From JBLFWJ01 sp047611425 (GTDB lineage: Bacteria; Bacteroidota; Bacteroidia; UBA10329), in the NCBI GenBank assembly GCA_047611425.1, contig JBLFWJ010000004.1, forward strand, positions 1 to 43,111: a DNA stretch of 43,111 nt, written 5' to 3'. The stretch's first letter is position 1. Each line of letters opens with the position of its first letter. Position numbers and translations under genes: made by a program. Positions 31,126 to 39,530 of this stretch are shown here, one piece after another. The notes beneath the pieces are model-generated. The model ran no database searches, was not told the DNA's origin, and saw nothing but the letters and a program-made list of their open reading frames with translations.

Positions 31126-31928
31126 TTCTCAGAATTTAGTATCGATGAAATTTTATTTAAGATGACTTCTGTCGCCTCTGTCGGAATTTCGAATGGAAAC
31201 ATGTGTCCCCCATTTACGGTGGCCACCTTCATTTTATGCTGCCTTGCCACTCGGTTTACGAATGGCCTGTATGCTACATCGGTTTTCGCACCACGAATGA
31301 TAAACCCTGGAATTTTTAGAGTCGTTTTAGCTAACAGGTCAACATCCGTAGGAATACTTTTGAATACTTCGACTTCAGTTGTGACAGAATATTGAAGATG
31401 AAACGAATCGCTTCGTTCAGTCAATCCATGTTCAACATAAAGGTTGAGCGACTCCTGCGAAAAATTCTTGAAGAGTGCTTTACTTTCAAAATAAGTCAAA
31501 GCCTCCACTCTGCTTGGCCAATTTCGTCTTCTTCCTTCGGTTTTATCAGCAGGAGTAATCGCACCAATCTTTCCGATTCTTTTCAAGAAGTTAGTAATGA
31601 GGGTTGGAAAAAAACCAACCATTAACACAGGGTCCATCAGGATAATTCCTTTGAAAAGGTCTGGCCGTTTGACAGCAGCTTTCAAGGTAATTGTTCCGCC
31701 AAAAGAGTGACCTAGTCCGATTACTTTTTCATCAGCATTCGTTTCAATGAAATCAATGATCTCATCCACCGATGTATTCCAATCATCTTTAATTGGGAAA
31801 CGTGAATCATGCGCGAGCATGGGTTTTCCGATTACATCAAAATGGTTTGTTAACCCCGAAATCAATTCACCGTAGCATGCCATTGGAAACCCATTGGCAT
31901 GAGCAATGTGAATGATAGGCTTTCCCAT
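31122..31928 (-). CDS. Alpha/beta hydrolase
   Basis: A 268-residue hydrolase when started at ATG 31928, 2 nt after the upstream stop; the longer frame from 31985 would overlap the DUF1295 gene. Features are the strand-turn HIAHANGFPMACYGEL (oxyanion region), the nucleophile elbow GLGHSFGGTITLKAA, and the His near the end in NGGHMFPFEIP. The acidic member lies probably in RGAKTDVAY. It belongs to the soluble esterase/lipase-like group without a lid signature. In an operon with two membrane proteins, a lipid-type ester is a fair guess but is inference. Confidence 0.84.
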   Translation of the reverse strand: MGKPIIHIAHANGFPMACYGELISGLTNHFDVIGKPMLAHDSRFPIKDDWNTSVDEIIDFIETNADEKVIGLGHSFGGTITLKAAVKRPDLFKGIILMDPVLMVGFFPTLITNFLKRIGKIGAITPADKTEGRRRNWPSRVEALTYFESKALFKNFSQESLNLYVEHGLTERSDSFHLQYSVTTEVEVFKSIPTDVDLLAKTTLKIPGFIIRGAKTDVAYRPFVNRVARQHKMKVATVNGGHMFPFEIPTEATEVILNKISSILNSEK

Positions 31929-31930
31929 TC

Positions 31931-32794
31931 CTAATTTTTGAAATTCGGAAAAAGCAGTGGTACCCGCTCGCAGTAATTCTCCCAACCATCTCTACTTGCC
32001 GCCATACGCCTTTCTTTCATTGGTATTGAAGCGAACTTAAACATCAACATCATGGCAATTGCACCTGCAAATATGATTAGCGGTGCACCATGAGAAACCC
32101 CAAGAAATGCCATTCCTAGCCAAAACATGATTTCACCCAAATAATTCGGATAACGGCAAACTCCCCACAGTCCGCTTTGCAGGATTTCTCCTTTGTTTGG
32201 GTTCGTTCTTCTTCTAAATCTGGCCAATTCGTTATCTGCAAAGAATTGTAATCCAATTCCTGTGAGTGAAATCGCTGCGCCCAATAATAAGAGTCCGATG
32301 TTTACCAAGCTTCCGTTAACGACATAGAACAATGGCCACATTCCAGCAAAAACCATCAATGTTGGAAAGAGGTGAATTCCCGAAAAATTAACCAGCGGAT
32401 ACCACTTTCCGGTTTGCCTAGCCAAGTTGATATAACGCCAATCCTCATGAGTGAAATCCGTCCAGCTCCTTACCCAATTGAGTGTCAATCTCCATGACCA
32501 AAGGCTAACAATTGCAAATGTTAGCCAGGTCCATAAAGCTAATTGACCATCATTTAAATAGATCCAACCTAACACAAAATAGAACGGAATCAGACTCCAA
32601 TATGCATCATAAACCGAGCTATTTTTCTTGATTATTGAAAAGGCAAAGCAGACAACAGTCATGGCCAAATCTGATACTAGAAATCTTAATACATCGGTTA
32701 AATCTGGTAGCATCATCCAAGCTCCCACACCTGTAATTGCAATTACTAGGTAAATCAAAATAATCTGAATTAATGCCTTTGGATCAGTTTTCAT
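31931..32794 (-). CDS. DUF1295 membrane protein (steroid 5-alpha-reductase-like)
   Basis: A 287-residue integral membrane protein with six or seven helices. The C-terminal signature FFADNELARFRRRTNPNKGEILQSGLWGVCRYPNYLGEIMFWLGMAFLG is that of DUF1295, related to the isoprenylcysteine methyltransferase/steroid 5-alpha-reductase superfamily, where this part binds NADPH or SAM. WSLIPFYFVLGW and LTLNWVRSW also fit. It is first in the operon with the alpha/beta hydrolase and the polytopic protein. The actual reaction is unknown. Confidence 0.88.
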   Translation of the reverse strand: MKTDPKALIQIILIYLVIAITGVGAWMMLPDLTDVLRFLVSDLAMTVVCFAFSIIKKNSSVYDAYWSLIPFYFVLGWIYLNDGQLALWTWLTFAIVSLWSWRLTLNWVRSWTDFTHEDWRYINLARQTGKWYPLVNFSGIHLFPTLMVFAGMWPLFYVVNGSLVNIGLLLLGAAISLTGIGLQFFADNELARFRRRTNPNKGEILQSGLWGVCRYPNYLGEIMFWLGMAFLGVSHGAPLIIFAGAIAMMLMFKFASIPMKERRMAASRDGWENYCERVPLLFPNFKN

Positions 32795-32989
32795 TTATCG
32801 TTCATTCTCAGCAAAACTTTGCCTTGGTTATCGGCTCAATATCGGGATTCCGTAAGATTTAGGAATGAATTTCTATCCGGTTTTTGAATACCAGCTTCAT
32901 GAGAACTAATCAACCAAGTGAAAAGGCTTTCGTCTTCAGAAAATACAACCCTGTTATAAGGGTTACAATGAAATTCAGGTCAGAACAGA

Positions 32990-33385
32990 CTAAGCAATTA
33001 TATGCGATAGGACAACGATCATTCCGTTGTTCTGTTCGCCTTGCAATTGCTTTGAAAAAGACTTTAGGTTCACATAAGAACCATTCGGTTTTCTATATCG
33101 AATAGATACCTCCGAAACATCTGAATTTAATGTTACAGATGCGTGAGATTTTAAAACTTCTTTAACATCATCTGGATGAAAATACGAGTAGGCCGATTCA
33201 CCTTCTATACCTTTCAAGAAATAGCCCGTTATGCTTTGAAAAGAATCAGAAACATCCTGATAGGCACCTTCTTTCGTATGTAAACTGACAAAAGCACTTT
33301 CATTTGAACATTCTACCAAAAGCTTCCTAGCATCATTAAGTGTCTCACATGCCCATATCGCTTCCTTTCCCGTTTCCTCGCTCAT
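32990..33385 (-). CDS. Single PAS-domain protein (copy 1)
   Basis: A 131-residue stand-alone PAS domain. After a short helix (WACETLNDARKLLVECSNESAF) come VSLHTKEGAYQDVSDSFQSITGYFLKGIEGESAYSYFHPDDVKEVLKSHAS and the beta hairpin VSIRYRKPNGSYVNLKSFSKQL, the PAS/PAC pattern (fold class PAS_3). No kinase, cyclase or HTH is attached, so it could be a sensor partner for another protein. A closely similar second copy lies upstream on the same strand (33549-33965). The 195 nt after the DUF1295 gene (32795-32989) hold nothing I can name. Confidence 0.78.
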   Translation of the reverse strand: MSEETGKEAIWACETLNDARKLLVECSNESAFVSLHTKEGAYQDVSDSFQSITGYFLKGIEGESAYSYFHPDDVKEVLKSHASVTLNSDVSEVSIRYRKPNGSYVNLKSFSKQLQGEQNNGMIVVLSHIIA

Positions 33386-33548
33386 GAATGAGTTAACGTA
33401 ATCAAATCAGATCAGTTTCATTTTTCATCAAATTATGCTTCCCGATAAAACTTGAGTGACTAGAAGAACACTTGAGTTGATGAATTTAAATTTTTGAAGC
33501 GCTGTTCAATCACAAAAACACCACTGTTGTTTTTGCCATGAGAGAAGG

Positions 33549-33965
33549 CTAATCCACAACTTCTGTCATTGTGATAATTGTGCCATTCCCATCATTCGGT
33601 GGGAGTTGCTTGGAATACGTTCTTAAAGAAGTGAATGAACCATCATTTTCACGAAGGCGATAGTTCACTACCGATACCTCAGGCTTGAGCGTAATACTTG
33701 CATGAGATTTCAAAATATCCTTTAGGTCGTCACCGTGAAAGAAGTAATAGGCTGATTCACCGATTAGCTGTTCTAAATTGTAACCTGTATGTTTCAAATA
33801 ATGCGCACATGCGTTTTCAAATGCACCACGAGCATTATGAACTGTTATAAACTGCGATGAGTTCGAATGTTCTTCAAATACTCGTTCAACTTCATCCTGA
33901 GTATTGCAATCGTTCAGAATTTGCTGTGCATTGCCTTGCTCAATAAACCGCTTTAAGCGATTTAA
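33549..33965 (-). pseudogene. Single PAS-domain frame (copy 2) without a normal start codon
   Basis: The open frame from the TAA at 33968-33966 to its stop encodes 138 residues: LKRFIEQGNAQQILNDCNTQDEV...FITVHNARGAFENACAHYLKHTGYNLEQLIGESAYYFFHGDDLKDILKSHAS and VVNYRLRENDGSFTSLRTYSKQL. It aligns along its length with copy 1 (shared IGESAY/GESAY, FHxDDxKxxLKSHAS, SKQL). No ATG or GTG occurs in the frame; the first TTG is at 33797, in the middle of the PAS fold. The 5' end looks damaged, or an unusual start codon is used. It starts just after the monooxygenase-like gene (stop at 33977). Confidence 0.68.
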
Positions 33966-33976
33966 TTATTCAGGTT

Positions 33977-34294
33977 TCAACTTCCGTATTCCATTTCAAC
34001 ATTAGCAATGCGAACACGATAATCGCTGTACCACTTTTCCTTTCCTAATTTCTTGGCGCCCAAGTGTTTCTGGTATTTAGACCATTCTCTAATAGTCTCC
34101 ATATCCTGGAAGTAAAGTCCCGTGGCACCAAAGCCATTTTCTCCTCGGTTCGACTCCGAACCAATAAATCCATCAAGCTTTTGAACGTCCTCCCACAACT
34201 CATCATTTAATTCGGAATAACCTTCTTCTACATCTGTTCTAATTGAAGGAAAAACTACGGTGTTGTATGGCGGTTTAGGGGTTTTTACAATCAT
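33977..34294 (-). CDS. Antibiotic biosynthesis monooxygenase (ABM)-like protein
   Basis: A 105-residue protein of the dimeric alpha-beta barrel type. After strand YNTVVFPSIRTDVEEGYSELNDELWEDVQKLDGFIGSES comes YFQDMETIREWSKYQKHLGAKKLGKEKWYSDYRVRIANVE, which is the usual end of ABM-like domains (YW-x-D-x-x-x-I-x-x-W). Members include heme-degrading and quinol monooxygenases, but many small ones have no known reaction. It lies 27 nt after the GNAT gene and is probably the last intact gene of the 38155-33977 operon. Confidence 0.78.
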   Translation of the reverse strand: MIVKTPKPPYNTVVFPSIRTDVEEGYSELNDELWEDVQKLDGFIGSESNRGENGFGATGLYFQDMETIREWSKYQKHLGAKKLGKEKWYSDYRVRIANVEMEYGS

Positions 34295-34321
34295 TTGAAA
34301 AAGTTTTGTTGGCCTTTAAAA

Positions 34322-34846
34322 TTAACGCTCCAAGCCATATACAAACATGTCCATTTCGTAGTAGTGGATTTCGAAGAGCAGCTTCATTCCGTTTTTCTTC
34401 GCCACTTGAATTGAAGCTTCATTCTCCTTGTCAATCATTGATATAAAGCGATTGGAAACCTTATTCTCAAACCCAAAGTTCTTCATTTGAACGGCCATTT
34501 CGGTGCCATAACCCTTTCCCCAGCAACTTGGTTTTATGGAATAACCAATCTCGTATTCCCGAAACTTGCTTACATCGTCTCGAGGTAATATTCCAACTTG
34601 ACCAATTATCTTCCCTGTCGATTTCTCAGATACTGCGAGCATTCCGTAATCGCCAACTTCGTACCGTTTCAATTGCTTTTCTATCCAGAAACTGGCCATC
34701 TCATCAATGGTTCCCTTGTTTTGCATGCCTACGAAATGGAGCATACTATTATCAACAAAGAATTCTTTCCAATCCTCCACATCTTCCTTGGTCAACTTGC
34801 GATAAACCAAACGTTTCGACTCTTGATCAAAATATCCTTCTACCAT
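34322..34846 (-). CDS. RimJ/RimL-type GNAT N-acetyltransferase
   Basis: A 174-residue acetyltransferase (MVEGYFDQESKRLVYRKLTKEDVEDWKEFF start). The pattern IGQVGILPRDD...YEIGYSIKPSCWGKGYGTEMAVQMKNFGFE contains the acetyl-CoA loop, and ENEASIQVAKKNGMKLLFE is the usual RimJ-like end. ATG 34846 is preferred because GGAAGA lies 6 nt upstream; ATG 34852 would overlap the phosphodiesterase stop as ATGA and is also possible. The acceptor is unknown. Confidence 0.86.
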   Translation of the reverse strand: MVEGYFDQESKRLVYRKLTKEDVEDWKEFFVDNSMLHFVGMQNKGTIDEMASFWIEKQLKRYEVGDYGMLAVSEKSTGKIIGQVGILPRDDVSKFREYEIGYSIKPSCWGKGYGTEMAVQMKNFGFENKVSNRFISMIDKENEASIQVAKKNGMKLLFEIHYYEMDMFVYGLER

Positions 34847-34848
34847 TT

Positions 34849-35745
34849 TCATTCTTCCAAATAAACCTCGCTTATCGATTTTGCAGTGACGCACTCATGA
34901 GGTTTAAACCCTAGTGAACCAGCCACCATTACGGCTACATCTTCGTTTTTTACAACCACTTCTATTTCATGATTGTGTTTTATGTTGGACCCCATTATCA
35001 GAAATGGAATGATCATTCCTTCTGGAGTTCCTGAACCATGGCCCTTTCCTTTTCCACCATGATCCGCAATTACGATTAACGTGGTATTTCTGAACCCATC
35101 TTCCTTTTCAATAGCGCGAATTACTTTACCCAAAAGATTATCGGCCTTCTTAACAGCTTTCAGGTATTCATTTGATTCGTGGCCATGCGCATGGCCGGCA
35201 TAATCACAATTATCAATATGAATGAAGGTTAAATCAGAATTGAAATTTCGATAGTAATTGATTGCACTTCTAACATTTGGGCCAGGGCTGATTGCCCACC
35301 AAAGATTCCGATTGAGCCTATCGCCTTTCAACAATCGGCCAAACGCACCCCATTGTCTAAAAACGCCCATTCTTGCCTTCGGCTTGAATCGCCTGAGCAT
35401 GGTAAAAATGGTTGGAAAGGATTCCAGCTCCGTTTCACAACTTGGGTTATTGATATAGCAGTTCTTGTCAAACCCATTTTGAAGAACACGATGAACGTCC
35501 GGTGTTGTTCCTGTCAGAATCGACTTCCAGTTCGGGCTGCTTGACAATGGGTCATTGGCCTGGGCTTTTAACGTCCATGATCCGTGGGCTTTCATATAGT
35601 CGAAGTTGGGCGTTTCAACCTCATCAAATCGGTAGACGTTCAATCCATCAACTCCAAATACGATTACACGCGGCTTTGACTCTTGCGCTGTGAGCGAAGA
35701 CAAAAAAGTCAGCATACTTGTTAGCACTATTACAAAGCGAATCAT
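34849..35745 (-). CDS. Secreted alkaline phosphatase/nucleotide pyrophosphatase-like hydrolase
   Basis: A 298-residue exported enzyme of the alkaline phosphatase superfamily. The signal peptide is residues 1-20 (ending SLTAQ). Metal and nucleophile motifs are VIVFGVDGL (first Asp), SSSPNWKSILTGTTPDVH (nucleophile Ser/Thr region), HIDNCDYAGHAHGHE (Asp and His ligands) and VIADHGGKGKGHG (Asp-His). It is shorter than typical NPP enzymes (about 400). It overlaps the sulfoquinovosidase gene by 4 nt (35742-35745), which suggests a related substrate, for example a phosphodiester glycerol-sugar product; this is inference. Confidence 0.87.
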   Translation of the reverse strand: MIRFVIVLTSMLTFLSSLTAQESKPRVIVFGVDGLNVYRFDEVETPNFDYMKAHGSWTLKAQANDPLSSSPNWKSILTGTTPDVHRVLQNGFDKNCYINNPSCETELESFPTIFTMLRRFKPKARMGVFRQWGAFGRLLKGDRLNRNLWWAISPGPNVRSAINYYRNFNSDLTFIHIDNCDYAGHAHGHESNEYLKAVKKADNLLGKVIRAIEKEDGFRNTTLIVIADHGGKGKGHGSGTPEGMIIPFLIMGSNIKHNHEIEVVVKNEDVAVMVAGSLGFKPHECVTAKSISEVYLEE

Positions 35746-37784
35746 TGTCCGAGCATCATAGCCGCCACCTCTGAATCCTTCTTAACCCAAACGGCTGGAG
35801 TCCCGATAGGCGCCTCGACCGTTACCCACTGACGGCCCTTGTATTTCTTCTTGCTAAAAAGGTGAATCCAATCTCCTGCTGGCAGGTAAGCCGTGACTCC
35901 TAACTGGCCCTGTTCAGTTACGGGAGCAACAATCATATGTCGCCCAACGAAGAATTGATATTCCGTATTCAAACACTCCATATCGAATGGAAACTCAACC
36001 CAGGGATGACGGATAATCGGAATTCCGACTTCGTTTGCCTTCTTAATCCACCGTTGGAAGTAAGGTTGAAGTTGCTTGTGGATCTGACCAAATCGTGCAA
36101 AGAATTCTTGTGTGGAACTATCCGAATAGAACTGAACCATTTCCTCAGGTAGTAACCCCTCGTGTGTTCTAAAGAAGGGTGTGAACGCTTCAAATTCAAT
36201 CCATCTAAAGAGTGCTTCCTTGTCTCTTAGGTAGTTTTTGAAGAAGGGGAATTTAAATCCTGTATATCCACCTATATCACTATGATTCAGAAACATACCA
36301 GATATACTTGAACTGATCATTGCATTAACTGCAGATGGCAATCCATCAGCTTTTGAAAAGTCAACCAGTTGGTCACCCGCCCAAAACACCGGTGAATATT
36401 TAGAAGAACCCGTCCAGCCTGATCGACTAAAAAAGATGACTTCTCCTTCCTTGCCAGCTTCTTGAATGGCTTCACGATTTAGTCTCGCCCAATCAGCTGC
36501 AAATCGATTGTGATAATCCTTGGAATCCTGACCACTGTAAAGAATTGCATCGAAAGGAAGCCACTCTGCAAAATCGGCCATCCAACCCGTAAGGCCATTC
36601 CCGATCATGTTGGTTTTGATAATCTCCTTTATCCAAGCCTGAGTCTCCGGCTTGCTTAGGTCTAGGATATAACCATCAAATCCTCCGAATGGAATGAGAT
36701 ATGGCTCCTTATTGAATTTGCGTACCACCAATTCCTTCTGCAAAGCGTCTTTACACATCTCCGTTCCTTCCAACAGAAACGGGTTGATATAGCCCAAGAC
36801 CTTGATTCCAGTCTCATTCAAGCTATCGGTGTAGTGCTTGAAATTGGGATAGACTGTTTCATCCGGTTTCCACTCCCAATGCAATCGGCTACCAATCTTA
36901 GTATCCTTCTTCCCTACCCAATCCTGAATCCAAATGGCTGAGACTGGGTTTCCAAAAGCTTGGGTCTCTTTGAGAATTCTATTCACTCTTGATTTCCCAC
37001 CTTGAAGCCCGAGCCAAGTTCCGTACGTCCATTCTGGCACTAAGCCTTGACGCCCCAAATAGTTTGAGGTGTGACTAATCAAGGCTTTCGGAGACTCCGC
37101 TTTCCAAACTCTTAGTTTGAGCGTATCATCATGAACCTTAAATCCAATTCGGCCTTCTTCAGAAAGATCAATCTCCGAATAGCAATCGTTCTCAATTAGA
37201 TATGCATATCCAAAACTCGAAATCACCAATGGTATTGGGCAATACGTACTCCATTCATGACCGTCCGCACCAACAATCCCAGCCAATCTACTTGCGGCAT
37301 CATTAGAGCGACCAATCCCATTTTCTTCTACCAGAAATGGAATCTTCTTTCCAGTTAATTCAACATGTGAGAATTGCTCACCTCCTCCAAAAAAGTGGGA
37401 CCCTGAATCGCAAGGCACGCTAAAAAAGGTAGTGGTAATCGGCTCAACGGACTCATCCATCGTCACCTCAATAATTTCCGACACAGCATCGGTTCTATAA
37501 TTGATACTTGCCTTAACCATACTTCTTCTGCCAGAAAGACGAACGGAAACTGTCCTGCTATCGGTACTAACCGATTTTCCTATTTCTCCATCGTAGCCAA
37601 AGAAGTTGACCACCTTTTCCTTCACTTCATAGGAACCTAACTTGCCTCCGTACTCAATCTTGGAATGGGTCATATGGATGCCCAAATCCTGCATGAACGG
37701 TCGCTGAGCAGCTGGCATTGATAAATCCTGTGCAAAAACACATTGGGTGATAAACCAGAAACAAAGCAAGAGTGTCAACCTCAT
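35742..37784 (-). CDS. yihQ: Sulfoquinovosidase (GH31, YihQ type), exported
   Basis: A 680-residue GH31 enzyme that would release sulfoquinovose from plant and algal sulfolipid glycosides. The signal peptide is residues 1-19. Catalytic residues are nucleophile Asp404 (GWMADFAEWLP) and acid/base Asp471 (FWAGDQLVDF). The sulfonate-recognition set of E. coli YihQ (Gln262, Gln288, Arg301, Trp304, Tyr508, from memory) maps to Gln261, Gln287, Arg300, Trp303 and Tyr507, offset by one throughout. FGGGEQFSH and HSDIGGYT are also shared. It is placed between a small unknown gene and a secreted phosphodiesterase with 4-nt overlaps on both sides. No sulfoglycolysis gene lies nearby. Confidence 0.92.
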   Translation of the reverse strand: MRLTLLLCFWFITQCVFAQDLSMPAAQRPFMQDLGIHMTHSKIEYGGKLGSYEVKEKVVNFFGYDGEIGKSVSTDSRTVSVRLSGRRSMVKASINYRTDAVSEIIEVTMDESVEPITTTFFSVPCDSGSHFFGGGEQFSHVELTGKKIPFLVEENGIGRSNDAASRLAGIVGADGHEWSTYCPIPLVISSFGYAYLIENDCYSEIDLSEEGRIGFKVHDDTLKLRVWKAESPKALISHTSNYLGRQGLVPEWTYGTWLGLQGGKSRVNRILKETQAFGNPVSAIWIQDWVGKKDTKIGSRLHWEWKPDETVYPNFKHYTDSLNETGIKVLGYINPFLLEGTEMCKDALQKELVVRKFNKEPYLIPFGGFDGYILDLSKPETQAWIKEIIKTNMIGNGLTGWMADFAEWLPFDAILYSGQDSKDYHNRFAADWARLNREAIQEAGKEGEVIFFSRSGWTGSSKYSPVFWAGDQLVDFSKADGLPSAVNAMISSSISGMFLNHSDIGGYTGFKFPFFKNYLRDKEALFRWIEFEAFTPFFRTHEGLLPEEMVQFYSDSSTQEFFARFGQIHKQLQPYFQRWIKKANEVGIPIIRHPWVEFPFDMECLNTEYQFFVGRHMIVAPVTEQGQLGVTAYLPAGDWIHLFSKKKYKGRQWVTVEAPIGTPAVWVKKDSEVAAMMLGQ

Positions 37785-38155
37785 ATCCGTAACAAATCGT
37801 CTAGAATTGTGTGATTCAATTTACCGTCTAAAAAGGACATCTTTCCCTTCTCCATAAACTCGTGATAAATCGCGTTGTAACCTAAAGTTGGTCCTGCTTG
37901 TTGAATTCTTATTCCACTGATCACCATATCTAGACCAAAAGCCTGCCCCATACTCGTGCCATCAAATGCCGTAACGTAGAACTCCGACTTTTCTGATTGT
38001 GCGGTTGCTTCATCCAAACCATCAATCAATGCGAAAGCCACTCCGGCCAGCCAACCTTGCACTCTTGGGCTTCCAATAATTGGCTTTGGACTAGGTATCT
38101 GCTTCACTTTCCGAAGCAGTACATTTAATTGGGTTCCAAGTTCTTTTGCTTTCAT
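37781..38155 (-). CDS. Conserved-looking small protein heading the sulfoquinovosidase operon
   Basis: A 124-residue protein when started at ATG 38155 (MKAKELGTQLNVLLRKVKQIP); the longer frame from 38275 would run into the divergent cyanophycinase-like gene. It contains VQGWLAGVAFALIDGLDEATAQSEKSEFYVTAFDGTSMGQAFGLDMVISGIRIQQAGPTLGYN and no signal peptide, helices or known motif. I do not recognise it. It overlaps the sulfoquinovosidase start by 4 nt (ATGA, 37781-37784), so it is probably a real, coupled gene. Confidence 0.6.
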   Translation of the reverse strand: MKAKELGTQLNVLLRKVKQIPSPKPIIGSPRVQGWLAGVAFALIDGLDEATAQSEKSEFYVTAFDGTSMGQAFGLDMVISGIRIQQAGPTLGYNAIYHEFMEKGKMSFLDGKLNHTILDDLLRI

Positions 38156-38215
38156 GGCTGACAATGATAATGAAGTGCGGCTAACTATTAATTTCACACC
38201 CTCAATTGACACAGA

Positions 38216-39511
38216 ATGATTCGATCTACCATGCTTTCCATTGCTTTGCTGATTCCATTTTTTGGAGGAGCTCAAGATTACACCTCCTATTTTACTGGAA
38301 ACGCGAATGATATCGCAGTAGTTCCATTTGGAGGAACCTGCTTAATGGGAGGCGCTTCGGAGCACGATGAGGCTATGAAATGGTTTTTGCAGCAGGCCAA
38401 CGGAGGAGACATTCTTGTACTGCGGGCCAGTGGGTCTGATGGCTACAATGATTACTTGTACAGTGATCTTGGGGTAACCGTGAATTCTGTAGAGACCATT
38501 GTTTTCAATAATAGCAATGCGAGCAATTCAGCGTACGTACAAGATAAAGTTGCCAAAGCCGAAGCCATTTGGATGGCCGGTGGTAATCAATGGAACTATG
38601 TTTCCTATTGGCGGAACACCCCAATTGATAGCCTAATTAATATTGGACTCACTGAAAGAAACATCGTGATTGGTGGCACGAGCGCAGGAATGGCAGTACA
38701 GGGTGGATTGTACTTTTCTGCTGAGAATGGAACGGTCACATCAGCGGCTGCATTGGCTAATCCATACAACATTGATATGACGGTGGATTCGACTGATTTT
38801 CTGCACAATGATTATTTGCAAGACGTGATTACCGATACCCATTATGATGACCCCGACAGAAAAGGAAGACATGTGGCGTTCCTGGCCCGAGCAGTTGTGG
38901 ACTACGGAGTGTCCGCCAAAGGAATCGCCTGTGATGAATACACAGCTGTTTGCATTGATCAAGCTGGATTGGCCACAGTTTATGGGGAATACCCAGAATA
39001 CGATGAGACCATCTACTTCCTTCAAGTCAACTGCGAGGTAGCTGATAATGTGCCAGAGACTTGTGTATCCGGCAGCTCATTGACATGGAACCATGCTGGC
39101 CAGGCAGTGAAAGTCTATGTGGTTAAAGGCACAGAATTCGGAGCCAACACTTTTAGTCTTGCTGATTGGGAAACAGGTTCTGGCGGAGTTTGGGAAAACT
39201 GGTCGGTTAACAACGGTGTATTGAGTGAAGTAGCAGGAGACCCGATAAATTGCAGTTCTCTTGGGATAAAGGATCAATCAGACTCGCAAATCAGTCTAAC
39301 ACAAAACGCTCAGCAGCTTCGCATAGAACTCAATACACAGAAGCAAATTCGACTTGTTCAGATGATGGATGCAACTGGCCGTGTAGTTGTCTCAGACGTT
39401 ACAAGTTCATCGACCAGTCTTATCGACTTAAACGGTATTCCAAAAGGCATCTATGTGATTCTAATCGAAACAGGAACCCAACGATTTTCCAAGAAATGGA
39501 TGAGGCAATAG
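38216..39511 (+). CDS. Cyanophycinase-like S51 peptidase with T9SS sorting domain
   Basis: A 431-residue secreted protein. After a signal peptide (about 1-19, ending FFGGAQ) comes the S51 domain: VPFGGTCLMGGASEHDEAMKWF, WMAGGNQWNYVSYW, nucleophile Ser156 in IGGTSAGMAVQGG, and DTHYDDPDRKGRHVAFLAR with His209, the cyanophycinase pattern. Residues about 355-431 form a T9SS type A domain (LGIKDQSDSQISLTQNAQQLRIEL...GIPKGIYVILIETGTQRFSKKWMRQ). It would degrade multi-L-arginyl-poly-aspartate or similar peptides outside the cell. It converges on the prolyl oligopeptidase gene. Confidence 0.9.
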   Translation: MIRSTMLSIALLIPFFGGAQDYTSYFTGNANDIAVVPFGGTCLMGGASEHDEAMKWFLQQANGGDILVLRASGSDGYNDYLYSDLGVTVNSVETIVFNNSNASNSAYVQDKVAKAEAIWMAGGNQWNYVSYWRNTPIDSLINIGLTERNIVIGGTSAGMAVQGGLYFSAENGTVTSAAALANPYNIDMTVDSTDFLHNDYLQDVITDTHYDDPDRKGRHVAFLARAVVDYGVSAKGIACDEYTAVCIDQAGLATVYGEYPEYDETIYFLQVNCEVADNVPETCVSGSSLTWNHAGQAVKVYVVKGTEFGANTFSLADWETGSGGVWENWSVNNGVLSEVAGDPINCSSLGIKDQSDSQISLTQNAQQLRIELNTQKQIRLVQMMDATGRVVVSDVTSSSTSLIDLNGIPKGIYVILIETGTQRFSKKWMRQ

Positions 39512-39530
39512 AAAATTGCCCCGTCCATCA

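Noticed and set aside
37781..38275. Longer start for the small gene before yihQ
   Set aside because: The extra 40 residues overlap the divergent cyanophycinase-like start at 38216 and are low-complexity; ATG 38155 is more natural.
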